Source of the DNA: Pseudomonadota bacterium
GTDB lineage: Bacteria > Pseudomonadota > Gammaproteobacteria > Pseudomonadales > Pseudohongiellaceae
Length of the DNA: 64,000 nucleotides
Direction: 5' to 3'
Assembly: GCA_027623555.1 (NCBI GenBank)
Contig: JAQBSZ010000004.1
Location: 1 to 64,000 of the forward strand
Below, in pieces: positions 16,849-25,801 of this stretch (position 1 is its first letter; each line of letters starts with the position of its first letter). The notes under the pieces were generated by a model. That model saw only the letters and a list, made by a program, of their open reading frames with translations, searched no databases and was not told the DNA's origin. A program made the position numbers and the translations under genes.

Positions 16849-17821
16849 TACAGTAGGTCGCCCCTACTTCGTTATCTACCTCTGGAAGTGATCGTAGATA
16901 ACGGTACACGGATCGCAGATCGTTCTGCGTAGTGGCGGCGAAATTCTCCCAGGGCATTATGGATGAGGTAAACTCTCTTCCAGCCTGCATGCGTGCAACA
17001 AATTGATTCTCATCTAGCCGCCCCGTGATTCCAGTCGGGTGTGCGGTCAGGTTCGGTGCCACGAACTCCATGTCACTGTCATCGCCATGACTGGGATCCG
17101 GTAAGGAACCCCCCCCGCTCGGCCCAGTCATCTGCAACGCGACCTTGTCGAATTCCGTGTGGCAGAATGTGCACAGCATGACGTTTTCTGCGAGATAGCG
17201 GCCACGGTCCAGCGAGGGTGTCGTGGTGTCAGTTACATGAACAGGAGTTGGGGATTGGCGAGGTTCCAGCGGTAACAGGCCGAAGCTGAACAGGAATCTT
17301 CCGATCAGGGAAAAGCTTCCTCGTTGCACTTCGCGGCGAACCGGAGCCAGCGTACGCATATATGAAATGACGGCAACAATATCTTCATCAGACAGGAATG
17401 CCGCGCTCTGGCTCACAAAGAATGAGAGGCTGTCGTCGGCCATGACGCCAGTTTGCAAGGTCCGGGCAAGATGTGTAGCGCCGATGCCGCCCACGCCGGT
17501 TTCCTCGTCGGATGAGAGGTTGCGTGCATAAAATGTCCCCAGGGGAATGACCGGTAATTCCAGGCCACCGCCTATCGGTACATTGTTGATATCCTGGGGT
17601 CGGTCGCGGTCATTGCCACTGTGGCATTGCGAACAGTGCGCAGGACCATGAAAGAGATAACGGCCGCGCTCGATAATTTGTGGTTCTGGCCTGGCCTGTA
17701 TATCTGGGAGGGGCGTCTGGGGAAACAGCAGAGCAGGGCCGGTGGAGAACAACACGTACCCGAACAGGCCGCTGACAAGGAGCAGGAGAAATGCGGCTAA
17801 AAACAGGAGGCCTTTTTTCAT
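16835..17821 (-). CDS. membrane-anchored diheme cytochrome c
   Basis: A 328-residue protein starting at the ATG at 17821, directly before an uncleaved signal anchor (KKGLLFLAAFLLLLVSGLFG). Two CXXCH heme sites are present: CSQCH (about residue 63) and CTFCH (about 219), each in a class I cytochrome domain, with distal methionines likely in DDSLSFF-type and SSIMPWENF (near 300) segments. It resembles cytochrome subunits that accept electrons from periplasmic dehydrogenases. The last five residues, CRGHL, and the stop come from the dispersed repeat, so the end of the gene seems to have been replaced. It is flanked by direct repeats and lies downstream of the HDAC-like gene on the same strand. 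Confidence 0.9.
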   Translation of the reverse strand: MKKGLLFLAAFLLLLVSGLFGYVLFSTGPALLFPQTPLPDIQARPEPQIIERGRYLFHGPAHCSQCHSGNDRDRPQDINNVPIGGGLELPVIPLGTFYARNLSSDEETGVGGIGATHLARTLQTGVMADDSLSFFVSQSAAFLSDEDIVAVISYMRTLAPVRREVQRGSFSLIGRFLFSFGLLPLEPRQSPTPVHVTDTTTPSLDRGRYLAENVMLCTFCHTEFDKVALQMTGPSGGGSLPDPSHGDDSDMEFVAPNLTAHPTGITGRLDENQFVARMQAGREFTSSIMPWENFAATTQNDLRSVYRYLRSLPEVDNEVGATYCRGHL

Positions 17822-17901
17822 TTTATGCAACACTTTTCCCAGTACAGTTGCTATGCAGCATAACCAAAAGTCAGGATAACACCAATTGTTCAAATACGTG
17901 G

Positions 17902-17953
17902 GGTCAGAAAAAAAATACAGTAGTTTTCCAAACTGTTTTTTTTTAATCTGACC
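17902..17953. repeat. GGTCAGA...TCTGACC palindrome
   Basis: GGTCAGA-AAAAAAA-TACAGT pairs with ACTGTTTTTTTTAATCTGACC around a short loop; the stem is about 18 pairs with one bulge. The outer GGGGTCAG matches repeats at 39099 and 40510. Three CAATTGTA direct repeats follow at 17955-17993. It lies upstream of the cytochrome gene and may also act as a terminator for the HDAC operon. Confidence 0.65.
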
Positions 17954-17997
17954 GCAATTGTACTCTTAGTCCAATTGTACAACCAATTGTAACCACG

Positions 17998-18028
17998 TTA
18001 AGTTGTTAAGTTATGAGTGTCCCCTATA
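17998..18028. repeat. AAGTTGTTAAGTT...GTGTCCCC repeat, copy 2
   Basis: The second direct copy of the repeat at 16818, with one base different. On the minus strand it supplies the last residues (YRGHS) and the stop codon of the HDAC-like gene. Confidence 0.75.
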
Positions 18029-19108
18029 CAATCGCTCTGCTTCCTGAATTGCCGCCTCCTGGTTGGGTTGCAGTTGCTGCCAGGACGATTCATACCTGGC
18101 AAAGGGGTCAACTACTCCACTTATTTCGCCTGACAGGGCCTCGATAATTGCCACGCCACAGAACGGCACATAACCGGCGGAGTAGCCGCCTTCATGAACT
18201 ACCAGCAGTCGCCCCTGGCATAGGCGGTCTGCCAGGCTGAGCAGTTGCTCAGTCATCGACCGGTAGTGAGAAGAGAGCAGCAGCATGTGACCCAGGGGAT
18301 CCCAGGTACTGCCATCCAGACCGGAGGCCACCACGATCATTTCCGGCTGGAAAGATTCCAGCGCCGGTAAAACCACTCGCTCCATGGCGGCGTTATAGGC
18401 ACCTCCGCCACTGCCTGGCGGCAGGGGAATATTGATATTGTAGCCCGCGCCCGCACCTTCACCGATGGCTTCTACGCCGCCGGTGTTATAGGGATACAGG
18501 CAATCTTCATGCAGCGAAATCGTCAGCACATTCGGGTTGTCATAGAAGGCGGCCTCAGTACCATTGCCATGGTGCACATCCCAGTCGACAACGGCGACGC
18601 GGGAGACATCTTCCCGGGTAAGTATCTCTTTCACGGAAATGGCGACATTGGAAAAAATACAGAAGCCCCGGCCGCGAGCCGGCTCGGCATGGTGTCCGCA
18701 GGGCCTTACCAGCGCATAGGCATTGCGCACCTGGCCGTCCAGGATTGCATTGGCGGCACTGATACAGCCGCCGGCGGCGAGTAGTGCAATCTCATAACTG
18801 CCCGGGCCGAAAGGAGTCAGCTCGCCCGCATTACCCCCATTATCGTCACTGAGTGCTTTAATGCGATCGTGATAATCCTCGGTATGCACTGAAAGGATCT
18901 GTTCCTTGCTCGCCGGGACAGGATCGATTGCTGTCAGCCTGGTGGTAAGACCGCTGGCATCCAGCATATTCTTCAGACGGCGCTTGGTTTCCGGATTCTC
19001 GAAATGAATCCAGGGTTGGAATTCACCGGTAGCCGGCAATACGCCCAGGGCATTGCCGGTGTCGTGCCACATGTACTTCTCGTGCCAGACGAACCCGGTA
19101 CTACTCAC
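18011..19108 (-). CDS. class II histone-deacetylase-like amidohydrolase
   Basis: A 365-residue zinc-dependent deacetylase-fold protein. Catalytic landmarks: LVRPCGHHAEP (the His pair, near residue 133), VVDWDVHHGNGTE (Asp and His zinc ligands, near 168-176), and SGLDGSTWDPLG (third zinc ligand Asp, near 261). Family members hydrolyse acetyl-amides such as acetylpolyamines or other N-acyl compounds; bacteria lack histones in the usual sense. No signal peptide, so cytoplasmic. The GTG start overlaps the stop of the preceding membrane protein gene by four bases (GTGA), so the two are translationally coupled. The C-terminus RGHS is made by the dispersed repeat. The substrate is unknown. Confidence 0.9.
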   Translation of the reverse strand: MSSTGFVWHEKYMWHDTGNALGVLPATGEFQPWIHFENPETKRRLKNMLDASGLTTRLTAIDPVPASKEQILSVHTEDYHDRIKALSDDNGGNAGELTPFGPGSYEIALLAAGGCISAANAILDGQVRNAYALVRPCGHHAEPARGRGFCIFSNVAISVKEILTREDVSRVAVVDWDVHHGNGTEAAFYDNPNVLTISLHEDCLYPYNTGGVEAIGEGAGAGYNINIPLPPGSGGGAYNAAMERVVLPALESFQPEMIVVASGLDGSTWDPLGHMLLLSSHYRSMTEQLLSLADRLCQGRLLVVHEGGYSAGYVPFCGVAIIEALSGEISGVVDPFARYESSWQQLQPNQEAAIQEAERLYRGHS

Positions 19109-19629
19109 TGCCGAATGGATTCTTGAGCTTGACGAGCGTTGCGTGCTGCCACTGCTTCGTCGAAGGAATTATTCACCAACTCTATAAAATCAAGGGGCAT
19201 CCCGACATTCATCCCGCGATTCCACCAGTCTCTGCCAGCTTGTGTCGCCAGATGTCCCAACACTATCCCTCTGCCGGCACGGCTCCATTCACCCTCGTCC
19301 ACATAGCCGCCCCGTTCCCTATCGTAAATTTGCCAGGAAGACCAGAAAGCCTGGCTGTAGAAATTCCCAACGCGCAGTCGATCCACCGCATCCAGCGATT
19401 CGGGATTTTCCCTGGCACGAACCAGCATTTCGGCGAACTCTCGATCGAAGGTTGCTTCGCGAAGCGCCGAGGACTGGTCCATCGTGGCATTGACCTCACT
19501 GCGCCGCAGGTAGCTATTATTCTGCTGAATCTCCAAAGCAAGAAAAATCACCGACGCAATTACAAATATATTTGTAGTTACGGAAATCCAGACATCGGCA
19601 TGCTTGAATCTTGGCTTTTCTTCACTCAC
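19105..19629 (-). CDS. one-helix membrane protein of unknown function
   Basis: A 174-residue protein. I chose the GTG at 19629, four bases after the carboxylesterase stop and preceded by AGAAGAG; the frame extends further but overlaps that gene. One transmembrane helix (WISVTTNIFVIASVIFLALE, residues 12-31) is followed by a soluble domain of about 140 residues rich in Arg, Glu and Trp, with SQAFWSSWQIYDRERGGYVD near 85. Small one-helix proteins of this form are common in marine bacteria but have no assigned role. It is coupled by overlap to the HDAC-like gene, which suggests a shared job. Confidence 0.75.
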   Translation of the reverse strand: MSEEKPRFKHADVWISVTTNIFVIASVIFLALEIQQNNSYLRRSEVNATMDQSSALREATFDREFAEMLVRARENPESLDAVDRLRVGNFYSQAFWSSWQIYDRERGGYVDEGEWSRAGRGIVLGHLATQAGRDWWNRGMNVGMPLDFIELVNNSFDEAVAARNARQAQESIRQ

Positions 19630-19633
19630 TCGT

Positions 19634-21253
19634 TTATCTCTTCTCGAGATAGAGGCGCTCCATGCGATCCAGCGCTTCCTTCTTCGGATGCACCCCGGCA
19701 CGCACTTCGGCATCGAGTAGTTGCACCACATCGCTGGCAGCATCATAGATGGGCCATTCCGGGAGACCTGGCCCGTTTGGATTACCCGTGCGCGCAAAGT
19801 TTACCCAGTAATCGGCCATAGTCTCTGACAAGGCGTGATCGTCAGCGTCCCAACCAATACCTACCAGGTCCAGGTTGTCGAACACATAAGCCAGTTCCCC
19901 GGAGTGGTAGGCACCGAAGCTGCGCTGCCCACCGTCTTCGTTCAGGTCGGGTTGCTCGGGCGTATACAATCTGAACACCGGAGGCTTGCGAGAAAAGTAA
20001 TAGACATAGGCGTCATCGCCTCGACCCTGCACCAGCCCACCCCACAGGCGCGCAGCCAGGATAAAGCCATTGTCGCCACTGATCTCCTTTTGGGCATCCA
20101 GTGGTGATCTGGCAATCGCGTCCGCATAAGCCGTCTTGACAGCCGCTGCTTTGTCACCAAACACCCTTGCCAGGTATTGATCTAACTCGGCTTCGCTAAT
20201 CTGAGGACTGAGGTGCTGTAGGCCGAAGTACTCATCCGCCAGACCGCCAACCATGATCGGTATTCGATTCTGTCGACCGGCCTTAATCATGTCATAGGGC
20301 TGGCCCGGAACCACCCAACCATCAATTACCGGTCCACCACCAGACCCGGCGGTACTCATTGTAGACACTATCTGCTGCGGTGAAATGTCGCGCATCTGCT
20401 CCAGTGCCAGATCACCACTGCCGGTAATCCCCAGAGACCGCACAAAATTCTCACCACTGCGATGACCATCCTCGGTAAGTGTATCGTTCATGGTGATGCA
20501 GCCTGGTGATTGACCGATGACGCCATGCACCAGACCTTCCGCCAGAGGTGAAGACATGATCAAGCACACATCGGTACCACCAGCGGATTGACCAAAGATG
20601 GTGACGCGATTTGGATCGCCACCAAAGCCGGCAATATTATTCTGCACCCATTGCAGCACTTCGATCTGATCGAGAATGCCGTACATACCCGAGGAATTGT
20701 TTTCAGACTCCCTCGTCAATGCCGGGTGGGCCAGGAACCCGAAAGGACCCAGGCGATAATTCGCGGTGACGATGACCGCATCTCGTGCAGCCAGGTTGGA
20801 ACCATCGAAAATCAACGGACCACCGTGTCCGGCAGTATTGCCACCGCCGTGGAACCAGATCATAACCGGCAGGGCATCACCGGTATCTGCCGCGCCTGTG
20901 AATATATTCAGGTACAGACAGTCTTCCGAACGCCGAAGGTCACCGCGCGCATACATGGAGGTGTTTGGATTCCGTGCCTGCCAGCAGGCCGGCCCTATTC
21001 GATCCGCCTGCCTCACACCAGCGAAGGGAATGGCCGGCGCGGGTGGTTTCCAGCGCAGATCTCGTACTGGTGGCGCCGCATAAGCCAGCCCATGGAACAC
21101 CGTGACACCCTCGGTATACTCCGATGCATGGCCCTGGTAAGTACCGCTGTCGGTCGCTACCTGGGAAACCGCTGCCGCGTTTACTAAAGCACTGAACCCA
21201 ATTGATCCGCAGACCAGCACTAGAAGAAGATGTTGAATCTTTATCCTGTTCAT
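19634..21253 (-). CDS. exported type B carboxylesterase
   Basis: A 539-residue protein. The ATG at 21253 has AAGG about nine bases upstream and leads into a signal peptide (cleavage near LVNA-AA); an earlier in-frame start lacks these. The COesterase fold is clear: SEDCLYLNIF (near residue 106), VMIWFHGGGN (oxyanion hole, near 127), IFGQSAGGTDV (nucleophile Ser, near 215), and GAYHSGELAYVF (catalytic His, near 445). It should cleave esters of alcohols or sugars in the periplasm. It lies between the PQQ sugar dehydrogenase (52 bases upstream) and the one-helix protein (4 bases downstream) in one operon. Confidence 0.92.
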   Translation of the reverse strand: MNRIKIQHLLLVLVCGSIGFSALVNAAAVSQVATDSGTYQGHASEYTEGVTVFHGLAYAAPPVRDLRWKPPAPAIPFAGVRQADRIGPACWQARNPNTSMYARGDLRRSEDCLYLNIFTGAADTGDALPVMIWFHGGGNTAGHGGPLIFDGSNLAARDAVIVTANYRLGPFGFLAHPALTRESENNSSGMYGILDQIEVLQWVQNNIAGFGGDPNRVTIFGQSAGGTDVCLIMSSPLAEGLVHGVIGQSPGCITMNDTLTEDGHRSGENFVRSLGITGSGDLALEQMRDISPQQIVSTMSTAGSGGGPVIDGWVVPGQPYDMIKAGRQNRIPIMVGGLADEYFGLQHLSPQISEAELDQYLARVFGDKAAAVKTAYADAIARSPLDAQKEISGDNGFILAARLWGGLVQGRGDDAYVYYFSRKPPVFRLYTPEQPDLNEDGGQRSFGAYHSGELAYVFDNLDLVGIGWDADDHALSETMADYWVNFARTGNPNGPGLPEWPIYDAASDVVQLLDAEVRAGVHPKKEALDRMERLYLEKR

Positions 21254-21305
21254 CCGTTTTACCTTATTGAAATGCAACGATTGAAGAGAAGTACTCAGCG
21301 TTTTC

Positions 21306-22511
21306 TCATTGCACCGGCTCGAGTCGCAGCAAGGCGCCGTTTTCTTCATCGGTCAGCACATAGAGATTTCCATCCGGACCTTGTGCCACACCGGTAATGC
21401 GCGAGCGCAGGTTTTTCAACAGGCCTTCACGGCGAATCTCTTCGCCGCGGCTGTTAAACACGACCCGCTCCAGATGGCCAGTTCCCGGAATGCGACCTTC
21501 CATCATCGAACCCACAAACAGATTACCCTGCCACTCGGGAAATTTATCACCGGAATAAAAGGTAATTCCTGCCGGCGCGATCGAGGGCCACCAGAGCACC
21601 TCCGGATCAACAAATTCTTCCCGCCACGGTCGATCCGACACGCGGTCGCCGCGATACTGGCGACTGTAGGAGACGATGGGCCAGCCATAATTCTCACCGG
21701 CACGAATGATATTCGCCTCGTCGCCGCCCTGCGGCCCGTTTTCGGTCGCCCACAGCTCACCGGTTTCAGGATGAAAGGACAGCCCAATCTGGTTGCGGTG
21801 ACCCACCGAATAGACTTCCGGTAAATACTCACCGCTGGCCACATACGGATTGTCATCAGGTGCTGATCCATCGGCATTCAGACGCAGCAGCTTGCCATAG
21901 TGAACCGTCGGGTCCTGAGCCAGATCGCCGGTGGCGGCATACACATACGCCCCACCTATCGACATCATCAATTTCCCATCAGGTGCGAACAATAACTGGG
22001 AAGCGGCGATGGCGCGGTCGAGCCCGGTCGCCGTGAAGATTTCTTCCACGCCTGTTAACGCATCCTCGACGATGCGGGCACGGATCAAGGCGACGGTCTG
22101 TTCTGGCTCACCATCCACCACCAGTGGTTTGGTATAAGTCATATAGACGAGTCGGTCGTCGTCCGGGTGTAATTCGACGGCCATTAATCCTGCCCGAAAA
22201 ATCTCGCTATACACCTGGGGAACGCCGCTCAAGTCTTCTTCCAGTAAGCGGTCATTGCGAATAACCCGCAGCTTGCCGGTATAGCGCTCCGTTACCAGGA
22301 TATCGCCATTATCGCGGAATGCCAGGTCGAAGGGATTGGCCAGTCCGGTTGCCAGTGGCACTACCCGCACTTGGGGTATCTCGAAGGTGTTGATGATGAA
22401 GGGTTGGGTGGGGGTAATCTGTCCTGAACGATTCTCTGTCTGGGCAAGACTCAAAGGACTTACACAAAGTAATACTGTCAGTGCGAGCGTTGAGTGCAGT
22501 GTTCCTTTCAT
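21306..22511 (-). CDS. PQQ-type soluble aldose sugar dehydrogenase
   Basis: A 401-residue protein with a signal peptide (cleavage near SLA-QT, residue 24) and GAGGAG upstream. It has the six-bladed glucose/sorbosone dehydrogenase propeller of the YliI/ASD type: GLANPFDLAFRDNGDILVTER near residue 55, LMAVELHPD (near 110), SVGHRNQIGLSFHPETGELW (the His of the active site, near 236) and ENGPQGGDEANIIRAGENYGWP (near 256). Such enzymes oxidise aldoses to lactones in the periplasm with PQQ and pass electrons to the respiratory chain. No PQQ synthesis genes are in the window. It is 24 bases after the DUF3500 gene. Confidence 0.93.
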   Translation of the reverse strand: MKGTLHSTLALTVLLCVSPLSLAQTENRSGQITPTQPFIINTFEIPQVRVVPLATGLANPFDLAFRDNGDILVTERYTGKLRVIRNDRLLEEDLSGVPQVYSEIFRAGLMAVELHPDDDRLVYMTYTKPLVVDGEPEQTVALIRARIVEDALTGVEEIFTATGLDRAIAASQLLFAPDGKLMMSIGGAYVYAATGDLAQDPTVHYGKLLRLNADGSAPDDNPYVASGEYLPEVYSVGHRNQIGLSFHPETGELWATENGPQGGDEANIIRAGENYGWPIVSYSRQYRGDRVSDRPWREEFVDPEVLWWPSIAPAGITFYSGDKFPEWQGNLFVGSMMEGRIPGTGHLERVVFNSRGEEIRREGLLKNLRSRITGVAQGPDGNLYVLTDEENGALLRLEPVQ

Positions 22512-22535
22512 CCTATTATCTCCTCAGGCTGATGC

Positions 22536-23606
22536 TTAATGCCGATGGCCCGGTCCAAACTCAGCAGCAACGGCATCATAGTGCATGCGCAGCAGGTCTC
22601 TGCCGAAATCCCCGGCAAAATCACGCCACACCAGGTGCACGTGGTTGGCATTGTTCTGGGTGTTGTCATACTCGATAAGAAATCCCGGCCCCTGCACCCG
22701 ATAGTAATGGGCATCACCGCGTTCAGTGCTACCGATCCACACGAATTTGATACTGTCCATGCCGTCTTCACGAATCATCGCCATGCGTTGCTCGGCAATG
22801 GCAGAGGGTTGGGTGGAGGTCAGCTCCTCGATGATAGAAATAAGTAGACGCTTCTGACGCGAATTCAGCGCGGCGAAAGACACCCCTACATCATCCAGTG
22901 CTGTGATCTCTTTCTCTGCACCCGTGAATATATCGCGCGGCGCATCCATCAGCAGGATAGCCTGAGCCGCCTGAGTTGAATCCAGCGAGGTCACCAGGTC
23001 GCGCGCTAAATCTTCCTCGGCATGGAGCACCCGGGTTCCGAGCTTGGGCCCGGCCCGCACCTCAGCCGGATTGCTGCCGAAAAACTGCGGTGAGCTGGCA
23101 ATGCCCATCCCCCGCACGAAGGTCCAGTTAAAGGCCTGGTGGTGTCCTTCATAGCGCAGCGCCCACTGTGTGTCCATGCCGGGCGTGCCAAACACGGTGA
23201 GGTAATACAATTCCGGATCTCTATCGAAGCGACCGTTTACTTCGATCTCGGCAAGCACGGCTTCCAGTCCTCGCACGGCTTCAGACTTCTGATAGCCCTT
23301 GGCGCTGAAAAACGTCTGCAGCAATTGTTCAGCGGCACGTCGTTCTGCCTCTGTCATGCTCTTCAGTGGAATGCCATTGCGATCGCGTGGAATGAAATGC
23401 CAGTTAAGGCGTTCTTCATCATCAAACTCATAGATTCCCTTGCTGCGCTGAAATTCACTGAGACTGCCCAGAAAGGTATTGGCGGCTGCCACCATTTCCT
23501 GGCTAAGCTCCACTCGTGCCGGTTGGGCAGTCGTCACCTGCAGGAACAGAACCGCAGGAAGCAAGCAGAGTGTGTGAAGCAGGCGTTGCATAAATAATTT
23601 AGTCAT
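22536..23606 (-). CDS. exported DUF3500 protein
   Basis: A 356-residue protein with AAGGGGA eight bases before the ATG and a signal peptide (cleavage near TTA-QP, residue 28). DUF3500 landmarks: RLNWHFIPRDRNGIPLKSMT near residue 68, YYLTVFGTPGMDTQWALRYEGHHQAFNW near 140-170 and WIGSTERGDAHYYRVQGP near 305, followed by a histidine-rich end (NNANHVHLVWRDF and EFGPGHRH). The many histidines suggest metal binding, but the function of the family is unknown. It is the first gene of the minus-strand operon that includes the sugar dehydrogenase and carboxylesterase. Confidence 0.88.
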   Translation of the reverse strand: MTKLFMQRLLHTLCLLPAVLFLQVTTAQPARVELSQEMVAAANTFLGSLSEFQRSKGIYEFDDEERLNWHFIPRDRNGIPLKSMTEAERRAAEQLLQTFFSAKGYQKSEAVRGLEAVLAEIEVNGRFDRDPELYYLTVFGTPGMDTQWALRYEGHHQAFNWTFVRGMGIASSPQFFGSNPAEVRAGPKLGTRVLHAEEDLARDLVTSLDSTQAAQAILLMDAPRDIFTGAEKEITALDDVGVSFAALNSRQKRLLISIIEELTSTQPSAIAEQRMAMIREDGMDSIKFVWIGSTERGDAHYYRVQGPGFLIEYDNTQNNANHVHLVWRDFAGDFGRDLLRMHYDAVAAEFGPGHRH

Positions 23607-23781
23607 TAGCGGTCCCCTTTTGTTGAGAACTGTTATTTTCGAGGAGATTCAGAGCATAAACCTGCCGCTCAGGCACGTCCAGCGCATTCCTCGTGAAATA
23701 CCGGGGAGCCTGCTGAATTGTCAGGGCCGCCGAATTCTGCGATAAATAGCAACTCGTGCACACAGGCGGCGAGGAACCAAC

Positions 23782-24750
23782 ATGAAAGCAGTAAGGATTA
23801 AAGAGTACGGCGGCCCCGAGGTCATGTCCTATGAAGACATAGACAACCCGGAATTGGACGAGCGCGATGCGCTGGTAAAGATCGCAGCCTCCGGAATCAA
23901 CTATATCGATACTTATCAGCGCTCCGGTCTGTACCCGATTCCTCTCCCGGCCACCCTCGGACTCGAAGCGGCCGGTACGGTTGAGAAAGTTGGCACGGCT
24001 GCGAGTCGCTTCAAGGTCGGCGACAGGGTCGCGTATACCAGCGTGCCAGGCGCCTATGCCGACTATGCGGCAGTTCCGGAAGACAAGCTGGTCAGCCTGC
24101 CGGATGGCGTGTCCTTCGAACAGGGCGCCGCAGCGATGCTGCAGGGTTGCACTGCACACTATCTCTGTAGATCCACCTACCCGGTCAAGGCCGGCGATCG
24201 CTGCCTGATACATGCGGCAGCGGGCGGTGTCGGCTTGTTGCTCATTCAGATGGTCAAGAACGCTGGCGGTTTCGTCATCGGCACGGTATCCACTGCAGAG
24301 AAGGCTGAACTGGCCAGAGCCGCGGGAGCGGATGAAGTCATTCTCTACACTGAACAGGATTTTGAAGCAGAAGTTAAACGCATCACCGCTGGAGCCGGCG
24401 TCAATGTAGCCTACGACTCAGTCGGCAAATCCACTTTTGAAAAGAGCATAGATTGCCTGGCGCCACTGGGGTATATGGTGCTCTTCGGCAACGCCAGCGG
24501 CCCGGTAACCGAGTTCAATCCAGCCACACTGGGATCGAAAGGCTCGCTATTCCTGACCCGCCCCACCCTGTTTGCCTACACCGCGGACCGCAAGAGCCTT
24601 GAATGGCGAACTGGAGACGTCTTCAAATGGATCGGCGACGGCAGTCTCAAGCTGCGCATAGAACACTTCTTTCCGCTGGCTGATGTGCAGGATGCCCATC
24701 GCGCCCTTGAGGGACGCAAGACAACCGGTAAAGTAATTCTTACTCATTAA
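23782..24750 (+). CDS. qor-like: NADPH:quinone oxidoreductase
   Basis: A 322-residue medium-chain reductase of the zeta-crystallin/QOR group. It starts MKAVRIKEYGGPEVM and shows SGINYIDTYQRSGLYP (near residue 38), LGLEAAGTV (near 60), LIHAAAGGVGLLLIQM (Rossmann motif AxxGxxG, near 143) and the C-terminal HRALEGRKTTGKVIL. The family reduces quinones with NADPH in the cytoplasm and lacks the structural zinc loop of alcohol dehydrogenases. Length is normal. An esterase-like pseudogene follows after about 75 bases. Confidence 0.95.
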   Translation: MKAVRIKEYGGPEVMSYEDIDNPELDERDALVKIAASGINYIDTYQRSGLYPIPLPATLGLEAAGTVEKVGTAASRFKVGDRVAYTSVPGAYADYAAVPEDKLVSLPDGVSFEQGAAAMLQGCTAHYLCRSTYPVKAGDRCLIHAAAGGVGLLLIQMVKNAGGFVIGTVSTAEKAELARAAGADEVILYTEQDFEAEVKRITAGAGVNVAYDSVGKSTFEKSIDCLAPLGYMVLFGNASGPVTEFNPATLGSKGSLFLTRPTLFAYTADRKSLEWRTGDVFKWIGDGSLKLRIEHFFPLADVQDAHRALEGRKTTGKVILTH

Positions 24751-24826
24751 CGCTATGCAACAAATCGAAACACAGCTGATAACAAATCCGTCCAACCAAA
24801 AAACCTTAAACAGAACAGGATCCACC

Positions 24827-25699
24827 ATGCAACGACTCAAACCCTTGCTTGTCATTCTCAGTCTTTACTTCTTCTGCAGTTCGTCGCTGGCCCAGTCCAT
24901 CGATCTCGGTCGCGGTGCGCTGCCTCTGAAAGTCCCATCGAACTACAGTTCCAGCAGCCCGATGCCGCTGATAGTGCTGCTGCACGGCTATACCTCCAGC
25001 GGTGCCAACCAGGACTCTTACATGGGGTTCAGCAAACTGGCGGACCAGTATGGTTTTCTGTTTGTCGCCCCCGACGGCAACAAGGAACCGGGCGGCGATC
25101 AGAACAGGTTCTGGAATGCCTCACCGGCCTGTTGTGACTTCTTCAGAACTGAAGTGGATGACTCCAACTATGTGGCAAGCATCATTGATGAAGTGAAATC
25201 CAGCTACAACGTTGACCCGAATCGCGTCTATCTCATCGGTCACTCCAATGGCGGGTTCATGTCCTATCGCGCCGCCTATGAACATTCCGATACGATTGCC
25301 GCCATCGCCAGTCTGGCCGGCGCGTCACATGTCGATGCGCTGCCCGCGCCGAAATCACCAGTTCATGTTCTGCAGATCCATGGCACTGAGGACGGCACCA
25401 TTGCTTATAACGGCGACGAGATTCAGGGCAATCGCTACCCGAGTGCTATTGAATCAGTCGCTAAATGGGCGGAATACAATGGCTGCCGAGCGGAAGGAGC
25501 CGCGCGAGAACAGCGGGACCTGGAGGCGCGTATCGACGGGCATGAATCATCGGTGCTGCTGTTTAACTAGGGCTGCAAAGTCGGCGGTTCCAGCGAACTC
25601 TGGACTATCGATGGCGGATCCCATGTGCCAGCGCTATCGGAAACCTTCAGCCAACAGGTCGTTGAGTGGTTATTGGCTCACCCGAAAATACAATTCTAA
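24827..25699 (+). pseudogene. PHB-depolymerase-like esterase interrupted by TAG
   Basis: From the ATG at 24827 the frame codes for a signal peptide (cleavage near SLA-QS) and an esterase of the LpqC/polyhydroxybutyrate depolymerase type: LIVLLHGYTSSG (oxyanion), RVYLIGHSNGGFMSYR (nucleophile Ser) and VLQIHGTEDGTIAYNG (Asp). It stops at TAG (25568-25570) after LLFN. The same frame continues for 42 more codons, GCKVGGSSELWTIDGGSHVP... to TAA at 25697, and this part contains GGSHVP, the usual place of the catalytic His. A single base change therefore removes the third triad residue. Read-through is possible but decay is simpler. Confidence 0.8.
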
Positions 25700-25730
25700 C
25701 GAAAGAGTAATTCTCTAAAGAGGGTTACGT

Positions 25731-25785
25731 GGCACGTCAGACTGAGAGGCAGCTGATAGCTTCCCAGTTCTGACGTAGCCGTGCC
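25731..25785. terminator. long hairpin between convergent genes
   Basis: Outer arms GGCAC (25731-25735) and GTGCC (25781-25785) and inner arms GTCAGA-CTG and CAGT-TCTGAC enclose an AGCTGATAGCT apex. It lies between the 3' ends of the interrupted esterase and the minus-strand lipoprotein gene, so a shared terminator or a REP-like element is likely. There is no clear U-tract. Confidence 0.4.
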
Positions 25786-25801
25786 CATGGCCCGTAGAGC
25801 A

